Shown piece by piece: positions 42,834 to 52,201 of a stretch of 64,000 bases of DNA (the stretch's first letter is position 1; every line of letters starts with the position of its first letter). The stretch is from Pedococcus dokdonensis. Its GTDB lineage: Bacteria > Actinomycetota > Actinomycetes > Actinomycetales > Dermatophilaceae. The stretch lies in NCBI RefSeq assembly GCF_900104525.1, contig NZ_LT629711.1, positions 682,001 through 746,000 of the forward strand, read 5' to 3'. The notes below the pieces were generated by a model. That model was not told the DNA's origin and made no database searches. It saw only the letters and a list, made by a program, of their open reading frames with translations. A program made the translations under genes and the position numbers.

Positions 42834-44125
42834 AGCCGCCGCGCCCCGAGCTCGGTGCGCACGACCTCGACCACCTCGGCGATGACCGCGCAGAAGGCGT
42901 CGACCTGGGTGGCCCGGTCGGGTGCCACCGGGGCGAGGGGGAGGGTGACCCGGACGTTGCCGTGGGTGAGCGCGCCCATCGCCGCGAGCACGTGGCTCGG
43001 CTCGAGGGTGCTGGCGGTGCAGGCCGACCCCGACCCCACGGCGAACCCCCGCCGATCGAACTCACGCACCAGTGCCTCGCCGTCGGCGTAGAGCGCCGAG
43101 AAGGTGACCACGTGGGGAAGGCGGTCCTTGGGGTCGCCGACGACCTCGACGTCCGGGACCGCGGCAGCAGCCGCCCGCACCCGGTCGACCAGCTGGCGCG
43201 CCTCGGCGGCGTCCGCCGCGCGGGTCGCGGCCGTCTGCTGCCACGCCTCGGCCGCCGCGAGGGCCAGCGGCACCCACGGGGTGTGGCGGGTCGGCCCGCT
43301 CAGGGCGACATCGGGGTCGGCCGGGCCGGGCAGGAGCCACCGGGTGCGGTCGGGGACCACCAGGACACCGAGCCCACCCGGACCGCCCCACGACGTCGCA
43401 TCGCCCGCGAGGAGGTCGTAGGCGCTGGTGTCGGGGGAGGGTGCCCTGCCCAACGACGCCTGGGCGTCGACCGCGAGCGGCACCCCGGCCCCACGGGCCG
43501 CCGTCCGGGCCGCCTCGAGCGGTTGCAGGGTCGCCACCTCGCCGTTGCCGTGCTGGAGGGCCGCGGCGACCGTCCCCGGCCCGGCGACGGCGCGGCCCCA
43601 GGCGTCGAGGTCGACCCGGCCACGGGAGTCGACCGGCACCACCTCGAAGTCCAGCGGCTCCCCGGTCGCGTCGGCGGTGTGCCGCCCCGGCACGAGGACC
43701 GCGGAGTGCTCGACCGCGGAGGCGACGACGCGCGTCCCCCGCCGCCGACCGGCATACCGGAGGCCGTCGACCATCCAGCGCACCGCGGTGGGTCCGTCAG
43801 GGGCGAAGGCGACCTCCGCGGGCGCGACGCCCAGGCCGGCCGCGAGCACCTCGCGGGACTGGTCGAGCAGGCGTCGGGCGGCCCGTCCTTCACGGTGCAG
43901 CCGGCGGGGGTCGGCCCAGCCGGCCTCGACCGCGGCGAGCAGGGTCTCGCTGGCGCGCGGGTGCATCGGACCGGGTGCCGCGTCGAGCCAGCGACGCGCG
44001 GGGCCGCGGCCCGCCACGGCGTCCTGGGCCCTGACCTGGTCACGGTCCTGGTCACGGTCCTGGGCACTGTCCTGAGCACGGTCCTCGGCATGGTCCTGGG
44101 GACCGGCCTGGGAGGGGTTCGCCAC
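42830..44125 (-). CDS. Class V aminotransferase/cysteine desulfurase-like protein lacking the PLP lysine
   Basis: 431 residues. The fold is clear: EHSAVL (stacking His), VDAQ (pyridine Asp), a Cys loop GSGSACTAST (C369) and THGNVRVTL near the end. The usual S-x-H-K-x-x-G-P-K-G lysine motif reads GDATSWGGPGG, so His-Lys is Thr244-Ser245. The first 40 residues are a Gln/Asp/Arg repeat tail. TAACGT lies 6 bases before GTG 44125, so that tail is likely translated. It is coupled to a TusA gene. Whether it is a working desulfurase is open. Confidence 0.82.
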   Translation of the reverse strand: MANPSQAGPQDHAEDRAQDSAQDRDQDRDQVRAQDAVAGRGPARRWLDAAPGPMHPRASETLLAAVEAGWADPRRLHREGRAARRLLDQSREVLAAGLGVAPAEVAFAPDGPTAVRWMVDGLRYAGRRRGTRVVASAVEHSAVLVPGRHTADATGEPLDFEVVPVDSRGRVDLDAWGRAVAGPGTVAAALQHGNGEVATLQPLEAARTAARGAGVPLAVDAQASLGRAPSPDTSAYDLLAGDATSWGGPGGLGVLVVPDRTRWLLPGPADPDVALSGPTRHTPWVPLALAAAEAWQQTAATRAADAAEARQLVDRVRAAAAAVPDVEVVGDPKDRLPHVVTFSALYADGEALVREFDRRGFAVGSGSACTASTLEPSHVLAAMGALTHGNVRVTLPLAPVAPDRATQVDAFCAVIAEVVEVVRTELGARRL

Positions 44126-44131
44126 ACCCTG

Positions 44132-44137
44132 ACGTTA
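44132..44137 (-). promoter_or_regulatory. Leaderless -10 of the desulfurase-like gene
   Basis: TAACGT on the minus strand, 6 bases before GTG 44125. Confidence 0.6.
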
Positions 44138-44173
44138 GCCGCACCCTGACCGGACGGGACGCACTGGCTGGAG

Positions 44174-44179
44174 TAGGGT
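44174..44179 (+). promoter_or_regulatory. Leaderless-type -10 of ctaC
   Basis: TAGGGT, 8 bases before ATG 44188. Confidence 0.55.
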
Positions 44180-44187
44180 TTGGCGCG

Positions 44188-45117
44188 ATGGCCCATCACT
44201 GTCACGAAGAAGGTGCACCGTTGCGTCAGCACGACGTCTCTGCGCCGCGCCCCCAGGGGCGGCGGACTGCTCGCAGGAGAACCACCACGGCTCTCGGGCT
44301 GACCCTCGTCGCCCTCGCCCTGTCGGGCTGCGCGGGGCGTGTGCAGGACGGTTTCCTGCCCCGCGCCGTGACCGAGGGAGGTGAGCGGGTCACCACCCTG
44401 TGGAACGGCGCCTGGATCGCCGCGCTCATCGTCGGCGTCATCGTCTGGGGCCTGATCGGCTGGTGCGTGGTCGCCTACCGCCGGCGCAAGGACGACACCG
44501 CCCTGCCGGTGCAGCTGCGCTACAACGTGCCGATGGAGATCCTCTACACGATCGTCCCGGTCTTCATGATCGCGGTCCTCTTCTACTACACCGCACGCGA
44601 CGAGGCCGCCCTGCTCGACACCTCCAAGAACCCCGACGTCGTCGTCAACGTGGTCGGCAAGAAGTGGAGCTGGGACTTCAACTACGTCAACGAGCAGACC
44701 TACGAGAGCGGCACGCAGGCCGAGCTCACCGGGGAGCCCGGCGCCGAGGAGAACCTCCCGACCCTCTACCTGCCGGTCGGCAAGCGCACCGAGTTCGTGC
44801 TGACCTCCCGCGACGTCATCCACTCGTTCTGGGTGCCGGCCTTCCTCCAGAAGCTCGACATGATCCCGGGCCGGGTCAACAAGTTCCAGGTGGTCCCGAC
44901 CGAGACCGGTGACTTCAAGGGCAAGTGCGCCGAGCTCTGCGGCGCCTACCACTCGCAGATGCTGTTCAACGTCAAGGTCGTCGACCAGGCCACCTACGAC
45001 GCCCACATCGCCGACCTCAAGGCGCAGGGCAACAACGGCCAGCTCGACAACAGCCTGAACCCGTCGAAGGTGATGGACGTGGACAAGGACCTCCTTCCGA
45101 GCGCAGGGAGCAACTGA
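44188..45117 (+). CDS. ctaC: Cytochrome c oxidase subunit II
   Basis: 309 residues. A signal peptide with lipobox (LALSGC) is followed by two transmembrane helices and the periplasmic CuA domain. The CuA ligands are in [12 protein letters not shown] together with the His in [12 protein letters not shown] at 44188 is supported by an 8-base TAGGGT spacing; a TTG at 44221 with AAGAAGG upstream is an alternative and begins [10 protein letters not shown]. The stop overlaps the ctaD start (TGATG). First gene of ctaC-ctaD-ctaF. Confidence 0.93.
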   Translation: MAHHCHEEGAPLRQHDVSAPRPQGRRTARRRTTTALGLTLVALALSGCAGRVQDGFLPRAVTEGGERVTTLWNGAWIAALIVGVIVWGLIGWCVVAYRRRKDDTALPVQLRYNVPMEILYTIVPVFMIAVLFYYTARDEAALLDTSKNPDVVVNVVGKKWSWDFNYVNEQTYESGTQAELTGEPGAEENLPTLYLPVGKRTEFVLTSRDVIHSFWVPAFLQKLDMIPGRVNKFQVVPTETGDFKGKCAELCGAYHSQMLFNVKVVDQATYDAHIADLKAQGNNGQLDNSLNPSKVMDVDKDLLPSAGSN

Positions 45118-46916
45118 TGGCAGCGGCAACCGAAGCCACCGCCGGCACCGGCACCTACTACCGGTCCACCGAGGCCACCCCGACGCGTCGGCTCACCAAG
45201 GGCCAGACCATCGTGAAGTGGGCCTCGACGACCGACCACAAGGTGATCGGCAACCTCTACTTCATCACCTCGTTCGCGTTCTTCCTCTTCGGTGGCGTGC
45301 TCGCCCTGCTGATCCGGGCCGAGCTGTTCACGCCCGGGCTCCAGGTCGTCGACAACCCCGACCAGTTCAACCAGCTGTTCACCATGCACGGCACGATCAT
45401 GCTGCTGCTCTTCGCGACCCCGCTGTTCGCCGGTTTCGCCAACGCGCTCATGCCGATCCAGATCGGCGCCCCCGACGTCGCCTTCCCGCGGCTCAACATG
45501 TTCGCGTACTGGCTCTACCTCTTCGGTGGCCTGATCGCCTCCGCAGGCTTTCTCACCCCGAGCGGCGCCGCATCCTTCGGGTGGTTCGCCTACTCGCCGC
45601 TGTCGGACGCCTCCAACAGCCCGGGCCTCGGCGGCGACCTGTGGGTCTTCGGCCTCGCGCTCGGTGGCTTCGGCACCATCCTCGGTGCCGTCAACTTCAT
45701 CACCACGATCATCTGCATGCGCGCGCCCGGCATGACGATGTTCCGGATGCCGATCTTCACCTGGACCATCCTCGTCACCAGCCTGCTCGTGCTGATGGCG
45801 TTCCCGGTGCTGGCCTCGGCGCTGCTCGCGCTCGGTGCCGACCGCAAGTTCGGGGCCCAGATCTTCGAGGCCGACAACGGCGGCCCGATGCTGTGGCAGC
45901 ACCTCTTCTGGTTCTTCGGCCACCCCGAGGTCTACATCATCGCCCTGCCGTTCTTCGGCATCATCTCCGAGATCCTGCCGGTCTTCTCGCGCAAGCCGAT
46001 CTTCGGCTACAAGACGCTCGTCTTCGCCACCATCGGCATCGCGGCCCTGTCGGTCACCGTGTGGGCCCACCACATGTACGCGACGGGTCAGGTGCTGTTG
46101 CCGTTCTTCGCGGTCATGACGATGCTCATCGCGGTGCCGACCGGCGTGAAGTTCTTCAACTGGATCGGCACGATGTGGGGCGGCAAGCTGTCGTTCGAGA
46201 CACCGATGCTGTGGTCGATCGGCTTCCTCGTGACGTTCCTCTTCGGTGGACTGACCGGCATCATCCTGTCCAGCCCGGCCCTCGACTTCCACCTCTCCGA
46301 CAGCTACTTCGTGGTGGCCCACTTCCACTACGTGGTCTTCGGCACGGTCGTCTTCGCGATGTTCGCCGGCTTCTACTTCTGGTGGCCGAAGTTCACCGGG
46401 CGGATGCTCGACGAGACGCTCGGCAAGGTGCACTTCTGGATGCTGTTCATCGGCTTCCACACCACCTTCCTGATCCAGCACGTGCTGGGTGTCGACGGCA
46501 TGCCGCGCCGCTACGCCGACTACCTGCCCGAGGACGGCTTCACCTGGGAGAACCGCGTCTCGACCTTCGGTGCCTTCCTGCTGGCGGCCTCGACCCTGCC
46601 CTTCATCTACAACGTCTGGAAGACCTGGCGCACCGCGCCGCTGGTCGAGACCGACGACCCGTGGGGCTACGGCGCCTCGCTGGAGTGGGCCACCTCGTGC
46701 CCGCCGCCGCGGCACAACTTCGACACCCTGCCCCGGATCCGCTCGGAGCGCCCGGCGTTCGACCTGCACCACCCGGAGGCGGCTCCGCTGTCCGGTGTGC
46801 ACGCCGACCCCGACACCCTGACCCGGATCATGGCCGGGACGGGCAGCTCCGAGGAGCACCGGACGGGCGAGTTCGACCACGACAAGCACCCGCGGTTCCA
46901 CGAGGAGCGTGACTGA
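45117..46916 (+). CDS. ctaD: Cytochrome c oxidase subunit I
   Basis: 599 residues with twelve transmembrane helices. It holds the low-spin heme, heme a3 and CuB. Ligand motifs seen are [20 protein letters not shown] (CuB His and cross-linked Tyr), WAHHMYATG (two CuB His) and [11 protein letters not shown] (heme His pair). GCAGGGAG is a good ribosome site 6 bases before ATG 45117. A His-rich tail of about 60 residues follows the last helix. It pairs with ctaC, ctaF and the distant ctaE. Confidence 0.96.
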   Translation: MAAATEATAGTGTYYRSTEATPTRRLTKGQTIVKWASTTDHKVIGNLYFITSFAFFLFGGVLALLIRAELFTPGLQVVDNPDQFNQLFTMHGTIMLLLFATPLFAGFANALMPIQIGAPDVAFPRLNMFAYWLYLFGGLIASAGFLTPSGAASFGWFAYSPLSDASNSPGLGGDLWVFGLALGGFGTILGAVNFITTIICMRAPGMTMFRMPIFTWTILVTSLLVLMAFPVLASALLALGADRKFGAQIFEADNGGPMLWQHLFWFFGHPEVYIIALPFFGIISEILPVFSRKPIFGYKTLVFATIGIAALSVTVWAHHMYATGQVLLPFFAVMTMLIAVPTGVKFFNWIGTMWGGKLSFETPMLWSIGFLVTFLFGGLTGIILSSPALDFHLSDSYFVVAHFHYVVFGTVVFAMFAGFYFWWPKFTGRMLDETLGKVHFWMLFIGFHTTFLIQHVLGVDGMPRRYADYLPEDGFTWENRVSTFGAFLLAASTLPFIYNVWKTWRTAPLVETDDPWGYGASLEWATSCPPPRHNFDTLPRIRSERPAFDLHHPEAAPLSGVHADPDTLTRIMAGTGSSEEHRTGEFDHDKHPRFHEERD

Positions 46917-46919
46917 CCC

Positions 46920-47321
46920 GTGAAGATCGAGTACAAGCTCTTCGTCATCCTGGCTGCCTTCTTCGCGCCGGTCGGCCTCGCCTACGGCATCGCCACCGAC
47001 TGGAAAGAGCCGGTCGGTCCCGCCGGGCTGTTCCTCTCCGCCGGGCTCGGCGCGATGATCGCGTTCTACCTGTGGGCCACCGCTCGCCGACTGCCCGAGC
47101 GCCCCGAGGACAACCCCGGGGGCGAGATCCACGAGCAGGAGGGTGAGTACGGCTTCTTCAGCCCGCACTCCTGGTGGCCGCTGCCGCTCGCGGGGGCCGC
47201 GGCGATCTGCTTCCTCGGCCTGGCCGTCGGCTGGTGGCTGTTCATCATCGGGGCGGCGGTCGGCACCGTCGCGCTGGTCGGCTGGACCTTCGAGTACTTC
47301 AAGGGCCCGCACGCCGTCTGA
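46920..47321 (+). CDS. ctaF: Cytochrome c oxidase subunit IV (actinobacterial type)
   Basis: 133 residues with four hydrophobic segments, start MKIEYKLFVILAAFF, and EQEGEYGFFSPHSWWPL in the middle, typical of CtaF in actinobacterial bcc-aa3 supercomplexes. GTG at 46920 comes 3 bases after the ctaD stop. It is the last gene of the operon; a hairpin follows. Confidence 0.9.
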   Translation: MKIEYKLFVILAAFFAPVGLAYGIATDWKEPVGPAGLFLSAGLGAMIAFYLWATARRLPERPEDNPGGEIHEQEGEYGFFSPHSWWPLPLAGAAAICFLGLAVGWWLFIIGAAVGTVALVGWTFEYFKGPHAV

Positions 47322-47339
47322 CGACGGCTGGCGGCCCAT

Positions 47340-47375
47340 CGGCCGGACGACGACCCAGGTGGTCTCGTCCGGCCG
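47340..47375 (+). terminator. Hairpin terminator of ctaCDF
   Basis: CGGCCGGACGA (47340-47350) pairs with TCGTCCGGCCG (47365-47375), 18 bases after the ctaF stop. Confidence 0.75.
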
Positions 47376-47705
47376 TCGTCGTCGGCCGTCGGGCACCTCC
47401 GATCGGGGCGGCTCGTGCCCTGTCGAGGGCATCGCCGTGGAGCAGGTAGACTCGTGCCCGGTCCGCGCAGGGGCGGGCCATCGGGTTCCTCAGGGAGCCT
47501 GTGCTCAGGGGGCCTGGCGCGAGAGACGCGATCCCGGCCAGACACAGTTGCATAGCCAACCATCTCGGCCTGTCCGGCGTCTGTCCGGGTGACGGCCATC
47601 GTCGGGCGCAGACCCGCGGCTGCACCGCAGACCGCGACACGCGCACGTTTTCTCGCAGGAGCAATCGCACAGGGCGCCAGGGTGGCGCAGAGCACAGGAG
47701 CACAC
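47376..47705 (+). promoter_or_regulatory. Long non-coding leader before the L,D-transpeptidase gene
   Basis: No convincing gene lies in these 330 bases. A -10-like TAGACT is at 47447-47452, giving a leader of about 245 bases. The leader has direct repeats CTCAGGGAGCCTG and CTCAGGGGGCCTG (about 47487 and 47503) and several short inverted repeats. GTG at 47589 is in frame with the coding region but gives a start with no ribosome site. A structured regulatory leader is possible; I could not match it to a named riboswitch. Confidence 0.4.
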
Positions 47706-48938
47706 GTGGTGGGTAGGACTTCAGGGGTACGACTGGCCGTGGCCGCGACCCTCGTCGCTGGGCTGGGCCTCGTGGCCGGCTGCTCGGGCTCGGTGGACAG
47801 CCCGGCGACCGACAACGTCGCCGCCGGCTCGGGCAACGGCTCCTCGTCGTCCTCGTCCTCCTCGGCGACCCCGGTCCCGGCCGAGCTGACCATCACCCCG
47901 GCCAAGGGCGCCACCGGCGTGCTCCCCTCGGCGCCGGTCGTGGTCAGCGCCACCGGTGGCACCGTCGGCGAGGTCACCGTCACCGACGCGAAGGGCCGCA
48001 AGGTCGAGGGTGAGCTCGGCAGCGACGGCACCTGGACGTCCACCACGCGCCTGGCGCCCGGCGCGGCATACACGGTCAAGGCCGCCGCCACCGGCGACGA
48101 CGGCACGCCGAGCACCACCACCTCCACGTTCAAGACGCTCAAGCCGAAGGTCACCGCGACCTACGGCATCCTCTACTCCGGCGAGACCGTCGGCGTGGGT
48201 ATGCCGGCCAGCATCCAGTTCGACTCGGCCGTGACCACCGCGAAGATGCGCGCCGAGGTCGAGAAGCTGGTCACCGTCACCACCTCGCCGAAGCAGAGCG
48301 GCTCCTGGGGCTGGCTCGACAACCGCCAGCTGATGTGGCGCCCCGCGAAGTACTGGCAGCCCGGCACCAAGGTCACCGTCTCCGCACCGCTGACCGGCGT
48401 GCAGACCGGCGAGGACAAGTGGGTGGCCAACGACGCCAGTGCGAGCTTCACGGTGGGCTCCGCGATGATCTCGACGGTCGACATCAAGGGCCACCACATG
48501 ACCGTGCGCCGCAACGGCAAGGTCCTGCGGGTGATCCCGGTGAGCACGGGTCGGCCCGGCGCGACCACCGAGACCCGCGGCGGCACGAAGGTGATCATCC
48601 GCAAGGAGGGCACCGTCACGATGGACTCCACGACCATCGGCATCCCCAAGGGCAAGCCCGGCTACTACCGGGAGATCACCGACTGGAACCTGCGGATCAC
48701 CTGGACCGGTGAGTACCTCCACTCCGCCCCGTGGTCGGTCGGTGCGCAGGGCAACGCCAACGTCAGCCACGGCTGCGTGAACCTGTCGCCCGCGAACGCC
48801 AAGTGGATGTTCGACAACTCCAAGGTCGGCGACGTGGTGACTTTCACCGGCTCCAAGCGCCCGTTCCTGCCCACCGAGGGCATCGGGGTGTGGCAGTACT
48901 CGTTCGCGAAGTGGAAGGCCCAGAGCGCGCTCGCCTGA
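47706..48938 (+). CDS. Lipoprotein L,D-transpeptidase (YkuD)
   Basis: 410 residues. Signal peptide with lipobox LVAGCSG, a Ser-rich spacer, two Ig-like domains (about 55-245), then the YkuD catalytic domain with HSAPWS and SHGCVNLSP (Cys357). This layout matches mycobacterial LdtMt2-type enzymes that make 3-3 crosslinks in peptidoglycan. The C-terminal tail (VWQYSFAKWKAQ) is as in that group. GTG at 47706 has AGGAG 6 bases upstream. Confidence 0.92.
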   Translation: MVGRTSGVRLAVAATLVAGLGLVAGCSGSVDSPATDNVAAGSGNGSSSSSSSSATPVPAELTITPAKGATGVLPSAPVVVSATGGTVGEVTVTDAKGRKVEGELGSDGTWTSTTRLAPGAAYTVKAAATGDDGTPSTTTSTFKTLKPKVTATYGILYSGETVGVGMPASIQFDSAVTTAKMRAEVEKLVTVTTSPKQSGSWGWLDNRQLMWRPAKYWQPGTKVTVSAPLTGVQTGEDKWVANDASASFTVGSAMISTVDIKGHHMTVRRNGKVLRVIPVSTGRPGATTETRGGTKVIIRKEGTVTMDSTTIGIPKGKPGYYREITDWNLRITWTGEYLHSAPWSVGAQGNANVSHGCVNLSPANAKWMFDNSKVGDVVTFTGSKRPFLPTEGIGVWQYSFAKWKAQSALA

Positions 48939-48949
48939 GCCGGTCCGAC

Positions 48950-49978
48950 ATGCGCCGAGCCCGCACTCCGCGACGCACCCTCCTGACCGGGGTGCTGGGG
49001 GTGCTGTCGATCCTGACGGCGGTCGTGGCCTGCTCGAGCCCGTCCGGATCCGGGGACGGCCAGGGTGCCACGTCTGGCGTCGTGACGACCACCTCGACCA
49101 CCTCGTCGACGTCGTCCGGCGCCAGCACGACCACGGACACCACCAGCACGACCACGGACACCGCCAGCACGACGACCACGGCCACCGTGCCCGGGGCCGT
49201 GCCGGTCACCAAGCTGCTGGTCTTCGTGGTCGAGAACCACTCGCTCGCCCAGATGCGCGCGCAGATGCCCTACACGTACCGCCTGGCCAAGAACTACGGA
49301 TACGCCACCGGCTACTTCGGCATCCGCCACCCGTCACTGCCGAACTACCTCGCGATCGCCTCGGGCAGCACCCACGCAGTGACCACCAACGCCGCCCCGG
49401 CCGACAACGTCACGGTGCGCGGTGCCTCGGTCTTCGGCCGGGCGATCGCTGCCGGGCGGGCCGCCGCCGTCTACGCCGACGCCATGCCCGGCCGGTGCGC
49501 GCTCCAGCCGAAGGGGCGCTACGCGGTCAAGCACAACCCCTGGCCGTACTTCGCGCAGGAGCGTTCCCTCTGCCGCCAGCACGACCTGCCGGTCACCGCG
49601 CTGGGCCCGGCCGTCGACGCGGGCACCCTGCCGCACGCCGGCATGGTGGTCCCGGACCTGTGCCACGACGCCCACGACTGCAGCCTGGCCACCGCCGACC
49701 GGTGGTTCCGCACCTGGATGACCAGGATCCAGGCCGGCCCCGACTGGCGCTCCGGACACCTCGCCGTGGTGCTCACTGCCGACGAGGACGACAAGTCCGC
49801 CGGCAACCGGGTGCTCACCGTCGTCGCCCACCCCAGCCAGCGGCACCGGGTGGTCACCCAGCGCCTCGACCACTACTCGCTGACCAGGCTCTACGCCGAG
49901 GTCACCGGCACCACGCCGCTCGGCCGCGCAGCGAAGGCACCGTCGATGGCCAAGGCCTTCCAGCTGCCGTTGCCCTGA
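48950..49978 (+). CDS. Secreted phosphoesterase-family (PF04185-like) lipoprotein
   Basis: 342 residues. Signal peptide with a VVACSS lipobox, a Thr/Ser-rich linker of about 45 residues, then the phosphoesterase domain: LVFVVENHSLAQM, the HPSLPNYLAIASG metal-site block, and VLTADEDD. Such proteins include acid phosphatases and phospholipase C relatives. The linker has a 21-bp tandem repeat near 49120-49165. ATG at 48950 is 12 bases after the L,D-transpeptidase stop, so the two form an operon at the cell surface. Confidence 0.85.
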   Translation: MRRARTPRRTLLTGVLGVLSILTAVVACSSPSGSGDGQGATSGVVTTTSTTSSTSSGASTTTDTTSTTTDTASTTTTATVPGAVPVTKLLVFVVENHSLAQMRAQMPYTYRLAKNYGYATGYFGIRHPSLPNYLAIASGSTHAVTTNAAPADNVTVRGASVFGRAIAAGRAAAVYADAMPGRCALQPKGRYAVKHNPWPYFAQERSLCRQHDLPVTALGPAVDAGTLPHAGMVVPDLCHDAHDCSLATADRWFRTWMTRIQAGPDWRSGHLAVVLTADEDDKSAGNRVLTVVAHPSQRHRVVTQRLDHYSLTRLYAEVTGTTPLGRAAKAPSMAKAFQLPLP

Positions 49979-49991
49979 CCCTGCTAGGGGT

Positions 49992-50333
49992 TCAGCCCCA
50001 GCCGAGGGCGTGCAGCCGCTCGTCGTCGATCCCGAAGTGGTGGGCGATCTCGTGCACCACGGTGACCGCGATCTCCTCGAGCAGGTCGTCGCGGTCCTCG
50101 CACATCCGGGTCAGCGGCCCACGGAAGATGGTGATCCGGTCGGGGAGCGCACCGGCCCACGCGTCGCCGCGTTCGGTCAGCGGGGTCCCGTCGTACACGC
50201 CGAGCAGGTCGGGGTCGTCCGCGGGCGGCTCGTCCTCCACGAAGAAGACCACGTTGTCGAGCAGGCGCATCAGCTCCGGCGGCACCTCGTCGAGGGCGTC
50301 ACCGACGGCCCGCTCGAACTCCGCCGCATCCAT
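49992..50333 (-). CDS. Minimal zincin metallopeptidase (MMPzincin-like)
   Basis: 113 residues, mostly acidic. The C-terminal HEIAHHFGIDDERL gives the HExxHxxGxxD zinc site of the small metallopeptidase family PF06262. Function unknown; the family is widespread in actinobacteria and lacks a signal peptide. ATG at 50333 is used; GTG at 50342 is in frame. It converges on the phosphoesterase gene. Confidence 0.85.
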   Translation of the reverse strand: MDAAEFERAVGDALDEVPPELMRLLDNVVFFVEDEPPADDPDLLGVYDGTPLTERGDAWAGALPDRITIFRGPLTRMCEDRDDLLEEIAVTVVHEIAHHFGIDDERLHALGWG

Positions 50334-50385
50334 CTCGACCACGTCCCCAGCCTGCCACGCGCACCGTGCACCCCGAAAAACGCGG

Positions 50386-50418
50386 TATGCCGCCCGCTCG
50401 AGGTGAGCGGGCGGCATA
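50386..50418 (-). terminator. Rho-independent terminator of the qcr operon
   Basis: A perfect 14-bp stem (50386-50399 with 50405-50418), a 5-base loop, then CGCGTTTTT on the minus strand, 16 bases after the qcrB stop. The stem contains a TATGCCG core. Confidence 0.88.
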
Positions 50419-50434
50419 ACCGAGGCGTGCGGTC

Positions 50435-52201
50435 TCAGGGACGCTTGGGAGGCTCCCTGCGGGCGCTCTCGAGGGCCGGACGGCTCTCGTCGGCGGCTTC
50501 GATCGTGCCGATCGACTCGTGCCCGTGGCCGTCGTGGTGCGCGGCGGCGAGCTCGGCCGGCGTGACCGGATTGATGCTGTCGGTGAAGTAGAACCGCGAG
50601 AGGGCCGAGCGGGCCTTGTCCTTGCGCGCGGTGGGTGAGGCCACCCCGTGCTCGTCCGTGGCCGCCTCGAGGGTGAGCACCTCGTGCGGGTCGTGCTGCA
50701 CGAGGTTCCATCGGGTGAACTCGTCGAGCGGCTCGTGCTGCTCGAAGAACTTGCCGTCAGCGGTGCGGATGATCCGCCCGGTCTCGCGACCGTGCAGGAC
50801 CAGGTCGCGGTCCTTGCGCTGCAGCGACAGGCAGATCCGCTTGGTCACCCAGAAGACCAGCGGGGGAGCGATGAAGAACGCGGCCCGCAGGACGTGGGTG
50901 ATGTCGTTGATCGACAGGTGCAGCTTGATCGCCATCAGGTCGTTGCCCGCAGCGAACATGAGCACGCCGTAGGCGGTCAGCGCGGCCATGCCCAGACCCG
51001 TGCGGGTCGGGTTGTTGCGCGGACGGTCGAGCAGGTGGTGCTCGCGCTCGTCACCGGTGACCCACTTCTCGAGGAACGGATAAGCGGCCATCAGCCCGTA
51101 CATCACGGGGATGAGCAGGATGGCCCCGATCATGACGTTGAACGAGAAGGTGAACCCGAACGCGGTGAACTCCAGCCAGCCGGGCAGCAACCGCAACGCC
51201 CCGTCGGCGAAGCCCATGTACCAGTCCGGCTGCGACCCCGCGGTGACCGGCGACGGGTCGTAGGGACCGTAGGCCCAGATCGGGTTGATCGTGACCAGAC
51301 CCGAGATGAGGGCGATGACGCCGAAGACGATGAAGAAGAACCCGCCGGCCTTGGCGGCGTAGACCGGCATGACCGGGAAGCCCACGACGTTGTCGTTGGT
51401 CCGGCCCGGGCCGGGGAACTGGGTGTGCTTGTGCACGAACACCAGCCCGATGTGCGCCGTGAACAGGCCGACCAGGATGGCCGGGAGCAGCAGCACGTGG
51501 ATCGAGAACAGACGGGGGATGATCGCCTCGCCCGGGAACGGCCCGTCGAACAGCGCGAACGACAGGTAGGAGCCGAGCACCGGCACGGAGCGCATGAAGC
51601 CCTCGGCGGCCCGGAGCCCGGTGCCGGACAGCAGGTCGTCGGGGAGCGAGTAGCCCGCGAAGCCCTCGACGAGCGCCAGCATCGACAGGATGCAGCCGAT
51701 CACCCAGTTGATCTCACGCGGCTTGCGGAACGCACCGGTGAAGAACACGCGCAGCATGTGCACCGACAGCGCCACGATGAACATCAGCGCGGCCCAGTGG
51801 TGGATCTGGCGGATCAGCAGCCCACCACGGATGTCGAAGGAGATGTCGACGGTCGACCGGAACGCCTCGGACATCGTGATGCCCCGCAGCGGCAGGTAGG
51901 AGCCGTCGTAGACCACCTGGCCGGCGCTCGGGACGAACCAGAAGGTGAGGAACGTGCCCGAGAGCAGGCAGATGATCATGGAGTACATCGCGACTTCACC
52001 GAGCATGAACGACCAGTGGTCGGGGAAGACCTTCTTCATGAGGTAGCCGACCGGCTTGGCGGCTCCGGTGCGGTCGTCGAGCCACCCGGCGACACCGCCC
52101 ACTGCCTTCAGCGGACCCGGGATGGGTGCTTCTGGCTGGGCGTCGTCCTTGCGCAGGCGATCGATCGGGTCGGCCGACCCGCTGCGTCCGTTGCTGCTCA
52201 T
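50435..52201 (-). CDS. qcrB: Cytochrome bc1 complex cytochrome b subunit
   Basis: 588 residues with eight or more transmembrane helices. Heme b ligands are on helices 2 and 4 (IRQIHHWAALMF and HVLLLPAILVGLF neighbourhoods). The Qo-site loop SQPDWYMGF is the actinobacterial form of the usual PEW-containing loop. The C-terminal 100-residue tail is charged and cytoplasmic. It overlaps qcrA by 4 bases and ends the ctaE-qcrCAB operon. Confidence 0.95.
   Translation of the reverse strand: MSSNGRSGSADPIDRLRKDDAQPEAPIPGPLKAVGGVAGWLDDRTGAAKPVGYLMKKVFPDHWSFMLGEVAMYSMIICLLSGTFLTFWFVPSAGQVVYDGSYLPLRGITMSEAFRSTVDISFDIRGGLLIRQIHHWAALMFIVALSVHMLRVFFTGAFRKPREINWVIGCILSMLALVEGFAGYSLPDDLLSGTGLRAAEGFMRSVPVLGSYLSFALFDGPFPGEAIIPRLFSIHVLLLPAILVGLFTAHIGLVFVHKHTQFPGPGRTNDNVVGFPVMPVYAAKAGGFFFIVFGVIALISGLVTINPIWAYGPYDPSPVTAGSQPDWYMGFADGALRLLPGWLEFTAFGFTFSFNVMIGAILLIPVMYGLMAAYPFLEKWVTGDEREHHLLDRPRNNPTRTGLGMAALTAYGVLMFAAGNDLMAIKLHLSINDITHVLRAAFFIAPPLVFWVTKRICLSLQRKDRDLVLHGRETGRIIRTADGKFFEQHEPLDEFTRWNLVQHDPHEVLTLEAATDEHGVASPTARKDKARSALSRFYFTDSINPVTPAELAAAHHDGHGHESIGTIEAADESRPALESARREPPKRP

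Noticed and set aside
47589..47705. N-terminal extension of the L,D-transpeptidase from GTG 47589
   Set aside because: It would bury the lipoprotein signal peptide behind 39 extra residues, whereas AGGAG precedes GTG 47706.
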